From positions 1,426,001 through 1,490,000 of the forward strand of contig OZ246010.1 of assembly GCA_965230535.1 (NCBI GenBank): a stretch of 64,000 nt of DNA, given 5' to 3'. This stretch comes from JAUILH01 sp965230535 (GTDB lineage Bacteria; Bacteroidota; Bacteroidia; Flavobacteriales_D; JAUILH01). Below the pieces are notes generated by a model. It had not been told where the DNA came from, ran no database searches, and saw nothing but the letters and a program-made list of their open reading frames with translations. The position numbers and the translations under genes are program-made. Below are positions 1-7,873 of this stretch, piece after piece (within the stretch, counting starts at the first letter, position 1; each line of letters begins with the position of its first letter).

Positions 1-2
1 TT

Positions 3-212
3 AGTGGAAGAAGTGTTTCCGGAAATATTTATGAAGCAGAAACTACATTTCCTTTGACATTTGAACATGGTTGTAAGTACATTAGCGGAGGAAACATGAC
101 CGTAACACCGGGTAATCTCGTTCCCAGATTCTTAGATTTCGGCTCGGCAGAGTGTGACTCCCTTATTGTGATCACCATCAGTCAGACCAAGCACGCTGCA
201 ACCCAGCCTTAA
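3..212 (+). CDS. C-terminal end of an unknown protein (5' end outside window)
   Basis: An open frame enters from the left edge and ends at a TAA one base before the next start codon. The 69 visible residues contain two cysteines and a stretch with FLDFGSAECDS, followed by an alternating beta-like VITI. This resembles, from memory, the C-terminal part of Bacteroidota lipoproteins that end in a 'LDyGdGtCDN.atvti' motif; that similarity is unverified. The single-base spacing suggests cotranscription with the J-domain gene. No membrane segment is seen. Function unknown. Confidence 0.6.
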   Translation, partial: SGRSVSGNIYEAETTFPLTFEHGCKYISGGNMTVTPGNLVPRFLDFGSAECDSLIVITISQTKHAATQP

Positions 213-213
213 A

Positions 214-1032
214 ATGCGTGAATACTATAAAACCTTAGGTTTAAGTGAAGGAACTGATCTTGATCAGGTTAAAAAGCAGTACCGCAAACTGGCTATGAAA
301 TACCATCCCGATATCAATCCGGGAAAGCAAGCTCAGACCAAATTTATTGAGATCAATGATGCCTACAATGCCATTATTGAGCATTCAAAGAATCCAAGGA
401 AAGTTAGGAAAAATACAGTAAAGCAAGATGCGCATTATGCTAAAATGGACGCGCAGGCCATTTTCGAAGAACGACTCAAAAAAGCCAGAGAATACGCCAG
501 AAAGAATAAAGAAGAAGAAAAAAGAGAACTGAGACAATTTGCCAACTCAAAGCTGGTTAAGTTCACTAAGAAAATGGCATTTTTCTATGCTTTTCTTATG
601 GTTTTTATTCTGATAGACTACAACTATACATACCAACATACAGACCCATTTATGTACCGTTTGGGCAGTCAATCTGTGGACGACATTCATCTTAGAGTAG
701 ATCATAAAGGAGAAGAAGTAGAAGTACTGATTGATGATCCATCTTTTTTTAAGCATGGTGCATATACTCAGATCAGGTCAGAAATCTCTCATATTTCAGG
801 AGTGGTCCATAACGTTGAACTCACCACCTCATCCGGCAAAATCATCAAACATTCCAATTCCTGGTCAATATATTCTGCCATCAACATCATCATCTTTGCC
901 CTGATGCTGCCTTTTGCCTTGTACTTTGTGTCTCCAAAACGGGATTCTTATTACGGTTTGGCATATTTTTCGGCGGGCTTTCCAATTATTGTCATCATTT
1001 CAGCCATCATCATCTATGTACTCTGGAGATAG
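214..1032 (+). CDS. Membrane-anchored J-domain (DnaJ-like) protein
   Basis: Residues 1-65 form a J domain with the diagnostic HPD tripeptide at 31-33, which in this family stimulates the ATPase of Hsp70 (DnaK). The glycine/phenylalanine region, zinc-finger domain and C-terminal peptide-binding domain of true DnaJ are absent. Instead there is a lysine/glutamate-rich helical stretch (about 75-115), a membrane segment (about 118-136), an extracytoplasmic loop of about 80 residues, and two further hydrophobic segments at the C-terminus (about 219-241 and 247-271). It is therefore probably a specialised co-chaperone that recruits DnaK to the inner membrane. The substrate is unknown. It starts one base after the preceding gene, so the two are likely cotranscribed. 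Confidence 0.8.
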   Translation: MREYYKTLGLSEGTDLDQVKKQYRKLAMKYHPDINPGKQAQTKFIEINDAYNAIIEHSKNPRKVRKNTVKQDAHYAKMDAQAIFEERLKKAREYARKNKEEEKRELRQFANSKLVKFTKKMAFFYAFLMVFILIDYNYTYQHTDPFMYRLGSQSVDDIHLRVDHKGEEVEVLIDDPSFFKHGAYTQIRSEISHISGVVHNVELTTSSGKIIKHSNSWSIYSAINIIIFALMLPFALYFVSPKRDSYYGLAYFSAGFPIIVIISAIIIYVLWR

Positions 1033-1112
1033 CGTTGAATTCTTCTGAAATTGTTCATATTCTCTCCCCTCTTCTACTGCATTCTTGTCCAGAATAGCTG
1101 TATTTTTAAGGT

Positions 1113-3128
1113 ATGAAGTTGTGCATTGCCGAGAAACCAAGTGTTGCCAAAGAGATTGCATCCATTTTGGGAGCAAACGCTCGTAAAGATGGCTACTTTG
1201 AAGGCAATGGCTACCAGGTAACATGGACCTTTGGTCATCTGTGCACACTCAAAACCCCTGATGATTATACTGAAAAGTGGAAGTCGTGGAACCTGAATAC
1301 ACTTCCCATGATCCCCTCACAATTCGGAATTAAAGTGATACCCGACAGTGGCGTTAAAAAGCAATTTAAAACGATAGAAAAGTTGGTAAAATCTTGTGAG
1401 GAGGTCATCAATTGCGGGGATGCCGGACAAGAGGGAGAGCTCATTCAACGGTGGGTTCTGGCCAAAGCACAAAACAGAAAACCATTGAAACGTTTGTGGA
1501 TCTCTTCCCTTACCGAAGAAGCTATTAAGGAAGGATTTCAGACGCTCAAAGAAGGGACAGAATTCGACCGTTTATACGCAGCCGGCAGTTCCAGAGCCAT
1601 TGGTGATTGGTTATTGGGGATGAATGCTACTCGACTCTACACCCTTAAATACGGGCGTAACCGACAAGTATTATCGATTGGAAGGGTGCAGACCCCAACT
1701 CTGGCCATGATTGTGAGGCGACAAAACGAGATTGACCATTTTGTACCTCAGAATTACTGGGAAATTGCGACTGTTTATCGAGACACAGAATTTGCCAGTA
1801 CTAAAGGAAAGTTCACTAAAAAGGAAGCTGCTGAAAAAGTTCTAAACACCATAACAGGTCAGGAATTTGAGATTGTTTCTTTTACCAAAAAGGAGGGCAA
1901 AGAACAGGCTCCTCAATTGTTTGATTTGACTTCTTTGCAGGTTGAGTGTAACAGGAAATTTGGGTTCTCTGCGGATGACACACTCAAAATGACTCAGAGT
2001 TTGTATGAGAAGAAACTGGTGACCTATCCCAGAGTAGATACGCGTTACTTATCTGATGACATTTATCCAAAGGTCAAAGGAATTTTAAGCAAACTGGGAC
2101 ATTATCAGGCGCTTGTACAACCACTGCTCAGTGGGAAGATTAAAAAATCCAAACGGGTATTTGACAACAAGAAAGTGACAGACCACCATGCGATTATTCC
2201 TACAGGAGTTAATCCATCTGGTATCAATGCCAACGAACAGCGCATTTATGATGCCATTACAAGACGGTTTATTGCTGTGTTCTATCCGGAATGTAAAGTG
2301 AGTAATACCACGGTTCTTGGTCAAAGTGCCGGACACAAATTCAAGACTACCGGAAAGCAAATTCTTCATCCTGGATGGCGTGTGGTATATGGTCATGATC
2401 AAAATGACGACAGCAATAAAGACCTCATGCCCAATTTTCAGGAAGGTGAAAAGGGGGAACATACTCCCAAAATCCTGGAAAAGAAAACCAAACCGCCAAG
2501 TTACTATACGGAAGCGTCTCTTTTGAGAGCTATGGAAACCGCTGGAAAAAACGTGGATGATGATGAGCTGAGAGAACTGATGAAGGACAATGGAATTGGG
2601 AGACCTTCAACCCGGGCAAATATCATTGAAACCTTATTCAGAAGAAAATACATCATCAAAGAAAAAAAGCGCATCAAAGCAACCGACATGGGCAAACAGT
2701 TGATAGGTTTGATTCATAATGATCTGCTAAAGTCACCTGAACTAACCGGACAATGGGAGCGCAAATTGAGAGAAATTGAATTAGGAAACTACCAGGTAAA
2801 GGCCTTCAAAGCAGAATTGATTGAAATGGTAAACAAGCTGGTGCATGAGGTGAAACACGACATTCATTTGTACAATAACCGTGTTGATCTCAACAAGTCC
2901 ACTTGCCCCAAATGTAAAGAAGGGCGAATACTTACAGGAAAGACGGCCTATGGCTGTTCAAACTATAAAAATGGATGTAATTTCCTTGTGCCTTATATCA
3001 TCAAGGGTGTAAAAGTTAAACCCAAGCATGTGCACGACCTAATAGAAAAAGGCGCAACGGAAACTATGGCCGACCTTGATGGCAAGCAATTTAAATTTTC
3101 TGAAGACTTTAATTTGGTGATTGCTTGA
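1113..3128 (+). CDS. topB: DNA topoisomerase III (type IA)
   Basis: Type IA topoisomerase of 671 residues that cuts and passes single DNA strands, relaxing negative supercoils and resolving replication or recombination intermediates. The N-terminal Toprim domain shows the EKPSVAK start and an acidic DAGQEGEL motif. GRVQTPTLAM follows, and the catalytic tyrosine lies in TYPRVDTRYLS at about residue 305. Near the C-terminus (about 597-620) two CxxC-like cysteine pairs form a zinc ribbon, as in TopB-type rather than TopA enzymes. Length matches TopB (about 650-700). Bacteroidota mobile elements often carry topB, but no conjugation gene is nearby, so I read it as chromosomal. Its stop codon directly abuts the stop of clpX on the other strand. 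Confidence 0.93.
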   Translation: MKLCIAEKPSVAKEIASILGANARKDGYFEGNGYQVTWTFGHLCTLKTPDDYTEKWKSWNLNTLPMIPSQFGIKVIPDSGVKKQFKTIEKLVKSCEEVINCGDAGQEGELIQRWVLAKAQNRKPLKRLWISSLTEEAIKEGFQTLKEGTEFDRLYAAGSSRAIGDWLLGMNATRLYTLKYGRNRQVLSIGRVQTPTLAMIVRRQNEIDHFVPQNYWEIATVYRDTEFASTKGKFTKKEAAEKVLNTITGQEFEIVSFTKKEGKEQAPQLFDLTSLQVECNRKFGFSADDTLKMTQSLYEKKLVTYPRVDTRYLSDDIYPKVKGILSKLGHYQALVQPLLSGKIKKSKRVFDNKKVTDHHAIIPTGVNPSGINANEQRIYDAITRRFIAVFYPECKVSNTTVLGQSAGHKFKTTGKQILHPGWRVVYGHDQNDDSNKDLMPNFQEGEKGEHTPKILEKKTKPPSYYTEASLLRAMETAGKNVDDDELRELMKDNGIGRPSTRANIIETLFRRKYIIKEKKRIKATDMGKQLIGLIHNDLLKSPELTGQWERKLREIELGNYQVKAFKAELIEMVNKLVHEVKHDIHLYNNRVDLNKSTCPKCKEGRILTGKTAYGCSNYKNGCNFLVPYIIKGVKVKPKHVHDLIEKGATETMADLDGKQFKFSEDFNLVIA

Positions 3129-4361
3129 TTAAGCCACTCTTAGCTTACTCATTTTTGATTTTCCAAACTGATCTTTCGCGTAGTCCAAAGTAATCTTTAA
3201 TTCTTTGGTTGCTTTGTCTCCCGGAAGTGTGAACATAGCATCATTCAAAATGGCTTCACAAATTGATCTCAGACCACGTGCGCCAAGCTTGAATTCAATT
3301 GCCTTTTCAACAATGAAATCCATCACCTCTTTATCGAAAGATAATTTGACATCATCCATATCAAACAACTTCACATATTGCTTGATCAAGGCATTTTTAG
3401 GCTCAGTCAGAATTCTTCTCAAAGTCTTGGCATCCAATGGATTCAAATGAGTTAAAACCGGGAAACGTCCAATCAATTCGGGAATCAAACCATAATCTTT
3501 AAGATCGGTTGGGATGATGTACTCCAAAAGATTGTCTTCATCAATCTGCTCATTAGATTCAACACTAAATCCAATGGAATTTGTTTTCACTCGTTTCTCA
3601 ATCAACTTATCGATACCAGCAAAGGCACCTCCACAGATAAAGAGAATGTTCTTTGTGTTAACCTGAATCAGTTTTTGTTCCGGATGTTTTCGGCCTCCTT
3701 GTGGGGGTACATTTACCGTTGTTCCCTCAAGAAGTTTCAATAAAGCCTGCTGCACACCTTCTCCAGACACATCTCTGGTGATAGACGGGTTGTCGCTTTT
3801 ACGAGCAATTTTATCAATTTCATCAATAAACACAATGCCTCTTTCAGCGGACGGCACATCATAATCAGCCGCCTGAAGCAATCTACTCAGTATGCTCTCC
3901 ACATCCTCTCCTACATAACCAGCTTCTGTAAGAACTGTGGCATCTGCAATACAAAAAGGCACGTTTAGCATTTTTGCAATGGTACGCGCCATAAGGGTTT
4001 TTCCTGTACCGGTTTTCCCCACAAAAATAACGTTGGATTTTTCAATCTCAACTTCATCGGAAGTATCAACCTGAAGCAATCTTTTATAATGATTGTATAC
4101 GGCAACAGACAATGTTTTTTTGGCATCATCCTGACCTATAACGAACTGATCCAAACCAACCTTTAATTCGGCTGGTTTGGACAGTGTCAATTTCGTCTCA
4201 AGGTTTTTGGTTGCTTTTTGGGAAACTTCTTCCCGAACAATGTTATTTGCCTGCGCAATACAGTTGTCGCAAATATGCCCGGAAATCCCTGCAATTAAAA
4301 CATTGACTTCACTCTTTTTTCTCCCACAAAAGGAGCAGCTGATATTTTCCTTATCACTCAT
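3129..4361 (-). CDS. clpX: ATP-dependent Clp protease ATP-binding subunit ClpX
   Basis: AAA+ unfoldase that recognises tagged proteins and threads them into ClpP. The zinc-binding domain has cysteines at 9, 12, 31 and 34. Walker A GKTGTGKT lies at 115-122, Walker B IVFIDE at 176-181, the GYVG pore loop at about 148-151, and the IGF tripeptide that docks onto ClpP at 263-265. Length (410) is normal. Its ATG overlaps the last base of clpP's stop (TAATG), so the pair is translationally coupled in the usual clpP-clpX order. Confidence 0.97.
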   Translation of the reverse strand: MSDKENISCSFCGRKKSEVNVLIAGISGHICDNCIAQANNIVREEVSQKATKNLETKLTLSKPAELKVGLDQFVIGQDDAKKTLSVAVYNHYKRLLQVDTSDEVEIEKSNVIFVGKTGTGKTLMARTIAKMLNVPFCIADATVLTEAGYVGEDVESILSRLLQAADYDVPSAERGIVFIDEIDKIARKSDNPSITRDVSGEGVQQALLKLLEGTTVNVPPQGGRKHPEQKLIQVNTKNILFICGGAFAGIDKLIEKRVKTNSIGFSVESNEQIDEDNLLEYIIPTDLKDYGLIPELIGRFPVLTHLNPLDAKTLRRILTEPKNALIKQYVKLFDMDDVKLSFDKEVMDFIVEKAIEFKLGARGLRSICEAILNDAMFTLPGDKATKELKITLDYAKDQFGKSKMSKLRVA

Positions 4362-5041
4362 TATTTGGATCTGGTAAGTACTTCATCAATCATACCGTAG
4401 GCTTTCGCTTCTTCGGCAATCATCCAGTAATCACGGTCACTATCTTCCCATACTTTTTCGTAAGTCTGACCAGAGTGTGATGCAATGATGTCGTACAATT
4501 CTTTCTTAAGTTTTTGAATCTCTCTTGCCGTGATTTCAATATCAGAAGCTTGTCCTGAAGCCCCACCAAGTGGTTGGTGGATCATCACTCTTGAATGGGG
4601 CAATGCTGTTCTTTTTCCTTCAGCGCCCGCACAAAGTAAAACGGCTCCCATAGAAGCTGCCATCCCGGTACAAATAGTTGCCACATCCGGCTGAATGTAT
4701 TGCATGGTATCATAGATTCCCAATCCTGCATATACACTTCCTCCTGGAGAGTTCAGGTAAATTTGAATGTCTTTTGAGTTATCAACTGATTCAAGGAACA
4801 ACAATTGCGCTTGAATGATGTTTGCAATGTAGTCATCAATACCAGTTCCCAGGAAAATGATTCTATCTGCCATCAATCTTGAAAACACATCTACCTCTCT
4901 AAAGGGCATTTGTCTTTCTTCGATAACGGTTCTGGTCATGTTCTCTGGTCCGTGAGTTGCCGACATGTACTTGTCATAACTCGTACTGCTAATTCCTTTA
5001 TGCTTGGTAGCGTAAGATCTAAATTCCTTTTCCCAGTTCAT
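4361..5041 (-). CDS. clpP: ATP-dependent Clp protease proteolytic subunit ClpP
   Basis: Serine peptidase subunit forming the tetradecameric chamber that degrades proteins delivered by ClpX. The catalytic triad is visible: Ser130 in GMAASMG, His155 in RVMIHQP and Asp200 in WEDSDRD. LNSPGG, which forms part of the oxyanion and substrate site, is at about 96-101. The N-terminal extension of about 40 residues before the conserved core may be partly propeptide. Length 226. The upstream 150-base gap to the response-regulator gene holds the probable promoter and a small dyad. clpX follows with a one-base overlap. Confidence 0.97.
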   Translation of the reverse strand: MNWEKEFRSYATKHKGISSTSYDKYMSATHGPENMTRTVIEERQMPFREVDVFSRLMADRIIFLGTGIDDYIANIIQAQLLFLESVDNSKDIQIYLNSPGGSVYAGLGIYDTMQYIQPDVATICTGMAASMGAVLLCAGAEGKRTALPHSRVMIHQPLGGASGQASDIEITAREIQKLKKELYDIIASHSGQTYEKVWEDSDRDYWMIAEEAKAYGMIDEVLTRSK

Positions 5042-5114
5042 ATTATAAAGTTTTGTTTTGTTCTTGTTTGTTGAAATCTAATTTCGGAGGTTGAAAATAC
5101 TAAATTATCACTCA

Positions 5115-5133
5115 ACATGGGGTTATTCCATGT
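5115..5133. repeat. Short perfect dyad upstream of clpP
   Basis: ACATGG and CCATGT form a perfect 6-base inverted repeat around a 7-base spacer, about 75 bases before the clpP start. It may be an operator or be fortuitous. No good TAnnTTTG promoter box was seen in this gap. Confidence 0.25.
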
Positions 5134-5192
5134 AATTTGATACACTTTAAGACGTTTTAGTTGCATAAGTATTTGAAAACGCCTTTACTTAT

Positions 5193-5867
5193 CTACTTTA
5201 ATTCTTTGAGAAAATCCTTGTTATCCATCACCCATCTGATCAAAGAATTGTTCCCTCCGGGAATGTTCAATTTCTTACAAATTCTTGATCTGTAATTCTC
5301 AACTGTCTTTTGCGTTACAAACAATTTATGCGCTATTTCTTTACTGGTGTTGTTTTTCTGAACCAGCTTGAGCGTTTTCAGTTCTGCCGTTGTTAGAGTT
5401 TCAAGACTACTTTCCAGTTTTTTCACCCTTTTCAGATATTCGGAATGATCCCCCATCCTGTCTTCCAAACCTTTTCCAATGTACACCTCACCTTTCAAGA
5501 CCTTCTTAATACACTCAACCATATCCAAACCGCTATGATCTTTTAACAAGAAGCCTTTGGCTCCATTGGCAATTGCAGAATTGAAGATTTCAACATCCTT
5601 ATACATGGTCAGAATAATGGCCTTAGTGAGCACACCATTTTTATTCATTTTCTTGCAAACCTCCAGGCCATCCATTTCGGGCATATCAACATCCAGTACA
5701 GCTATATGGGGCGAATTCTTCTCAATTTCCTTCCAGGCAGATTTACCATCTGCTACTGCTGTGACCACAATATTTTCCAGATGAGCAGTCAGGATGTCTT
5801 TGACCCCATTTCTAAAAATAGGATGGTCATCAGCAATCAATATTTTCAAATCAGACCTGCTCTCCAC
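5193..5867 (-). CDS. NarL/FixJ-type response regulator (receiver + LuxR-type HTH)
   Basis: The N-terminal receiver domain has the acidic pair at residues 13-14 (ADDH), the phospho-acceptor Asp59 in LDVDMPEMDG, and the conserved lysine in FLLKDHSG. A linker leads to a LuxR-type helix-turn-helix at about 155-215 (LTTAELKTL ... SKEIAHKLFVTQKTVENYRSRI). It should bind DNA as a phosphorylation-dependent dimer. Its start lies inside the 3' end of the histidine kinase gene (17-base overlap), so the two form a cognate pair. Target genes cannot be read from the sequence; the adjacent divergent giant secreted protein is a plausible candidate. Confidence 0.92.
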   Translation of the reverse strand: MESRSDLKILIADDHPIFRNGVKDILTAHLENIVVTAVADGKSAWKEIEKNSPHIAVLDVDMPEMDGLEVCKKMNKNGVLTKAIILTMYKDVEIFNSAIANGAKGFLLKDHSGLDMVECIKKVLKGEVYIGKGLEDRMGDHSEYLKRVKKLESSLETLTTAELKTLKLVQKNNTSKEIAHKLFVTQKTVENYRSRICKKLNIPGGNNSLIRWVMDNKDFLKELK

Positions 5868-7803
5868 TGAACTTAATTTGCACCTTAATTCCTGTTGGTT
5901 TATTGGACGTCATTGACACCGATCCATTCATCAAGCCTACCCTTTCTTTGATGCTCATCAGACCAATTCCGGATAAGTCTTGCTTGGATCGAAACCCCGA
6001 ACCATTATCAAGATACGTAAATTTAATGTCATTTCTGAATCTTGTGATGCTGAGCTTAAGTGCATTTCCTTGACTGTGCTTAAGTGTATTGTTAGTTAAT
6101 TCCTGAACAATTCTATACAAATGCATCTTTTGATCCTGAGTAATTTGCTGATCTATGTTGTCACATTCCAGAGAACACGTCATATCTGTGGTATCCTCAA
6201 TTTTCGAAAAAAGAGTTTCCAGCGCCTCTTCAACCGGAACCTTTTTCAAATAGTTGGGATACAAGTTTCTTGAAATCTCTCTTGTTTGGTTGATTACGGA
6301 AGACAAGGACTCAGTTACCACCTTATCTTCATCATAACTCTCCTTACTCTCAATTCTATTTTTAAGCATGGATAAAGTCTGCCCAACATCATCATGCAGA
6401 TCTCTTGCAATTCTCCCTCGTTCTTCCTCAATGTTTTTAATTAGAGTCTGGGCGAATTGTTCCTTCTGTTTCCTAACAATTCTCTGATAAATAATGTACC
6501 CTATTCCTATTAAAACAACTATCAGGAAGACAAAACCTATTAGGTAATTCCTCCTTTGAATGGCATGAATTTCCTGATCTTTTTTAAGAACTTCATTCTC
6601 TGCCATTGCCTTGATCAATTCGGTTTCCTTGTCTTTTAATTCATACTTTGCCTGCATTTCTGCGATCACTTCTTCTTTTCCCAGGTCTCGTAAGCTATCC
6701 GATAGCGACTTGTAGATCCTGTAATGATACAAGGCCGAATCTTTAGATCTTAAACTGTCCCATGCCTTTGACATCAACAGATGCGCCATCATCTGGTCTC
6801 CCAGAATTCCAAAATCAGTCGCCACAACCAAAGCACTGTCTGAATAAAACAAAGACTCCTCATACTGTTGCTTCTTTACATATAGATTACCAATTGCATT
6901 ATAGACTTTACTCATCAAAAGAGGATCGTTGGAAATTCTCACCTGTGTGAGCGCAGAATCGTAGTACAATTGAGCTGTTTCGTAATCTTCATCACTGGTT
7001 TGCGCCGTCCCCATATTAATATAGGCTATCCCCATTGGCATGGGGGCATTAGCTTCTCTTGCACTTACCAACAGCTTATTGAAATGTTCCATGGCAGCAT
7101 CCAGACTATCCTTACGCATAAGAATGAGACCTATGTTGGTTGTTAAAGTTGATTCAAGCCTGATTTCATTTACTTTTCTGGCATACTTATAAGCTTCTTT
7201 AAAATCTTCCAAAGCTTCATCTATCATGCCTTCGTCCATTTTAAACAGCGCAATATTGTTAAGAACGTAGGCACGCTGAAAAATTGAGTTATTCTCTATG
7301 GCCAGTTCAAGTGCCTTTCGGTAATAGTACAGACCACTATCCGGCTGATATTGGTCCATTTTAATGTGTCCCATGCTATTAACAGCATCCACCCTATTGT
7401 AATAATCTCCCTGCCTCTTAAACCTCTTTTCGAGATACTTTAGCTGACTATATGACTCATCAAGTTTATTGAGATCTCGTAATAAAATGGCTCTGCGCAC
7501 ACGTGCCTTGTTTTCACTCAACCGGTCTTCATATTTATGGGCATGTTTAATGGTGATCCGATAAATGGAATCCGCTTTTTCAAACTGATCCATATAATAG
7601 GCATGATTAGCATATTCAAGGAAAACTTTGGCCAAATGCTTCTCCTTATCAGCCAAAATGAGTGAATCTCCCATTTCGTGCATCAAAATAGAATCTCTGT
7701 ATGCCGCCTGTTCTAGTCGATGATAGATTTCCTCCTGAGAAAACCCAGTATTACCAAGGCAAACCAAGACATAAACAACAGATATAAAGCTAGTAAGGCG
7801 CAT
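5851..7803 (-). CDS. TPR-containing sensor histidine kinase (HisKA_3 family)
   Basis: Start chosen at the ATG ending at 7803 because it begins a clean signal peptide (MRLTSFISVVYVLVCLG...FSQ); the frame stays open upstream to 7845. An extracytoplasmic array of TPR-like helices (paired LN.IAL...G..D.A motifs) covers about 50-375. One membrane segment (NYLIGFVFLIVVLIGIGYII) leads to a HisKA_3 dimerisation helix with the phospho-accepting histidine in RIARDLHDDVGQ (about residue 470). A HATPase domain follows with an N box (QELTNNTLKHS) and a G box (DNGSGF). Such TPR-kinases pair with NarL-type regulators in Bacteroidota. It overlaps its regulator by 17 bases. The signal is unknown. Confidence 0.9.
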   Translation of the reverse strand: MRLTSFISVVYVLVCLGNTGFSQEEIYHRLEQAAYRDSILMHEMGDSLILADKEKHLAKVFLEYANHAYYMDQFEKADSIYRITIKHAHKYEDRLSENKARVRRAILLRDLNKLDESYSQLKYLEKRFKRQGDYYNRVDAVNSMGHIKMDQYQPDSGLYYYRKALELAIENNSIFQRAYVLNNIALFKMDEGMIDEALEDFKEAYKYARKVNEIRLESTLTTNIGLILMRKDSLDAAMEHFNKLLVSAREANAPMPMGIAYINMGTAQTSDEDYETAQLYYDSALTQVRISNDPLLMSKVYNAIGNLYVKKQQYEESLFYSDSALVVATDFGILGDQMMAHLLMSKAWDSLRSKDSALYHYRIYKSLSDSLRDLGKEEVIAEMQAKYELKDKETELIKAMAENEVLKKDQEIHAIQRRNYLIGFVFLIVVLIGIGYIIYQRIVRKQKEQFAQTLIKNIEEERGRIARDLHDDVGQTLSMLKNRIESKESYDEDKVVTESLSSVINQTREISRNLYPNYLKKVPVEEALETLFSKIEDTTDMTCSLECDNIDQQITQDQKMHLYRIVQELTNNTLKHSQGNALKLSITRFRNDIKFTYLDNGSGFRSKQDLSGIGLMSIKERVGLMNGSVSMTSNKPTGIKVQIKFSGEQV

Positions 7804-7873
7804 TTTAAATTGGGGGGGTAGCCCTCTTTTTTTAGTTACAATCAATCCTCAAATTTGTAAAAATTTTAATTAA

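Noticed and set aside
1113..3128. topB as a marker of an integrative conjugative element
   Set aside because: Conjugative elements in Bacteroidota often carry topB, but no tra, mob, integrase or att-like repeats lie nearby, and the neighbours are clpXP and a J-domain gene.
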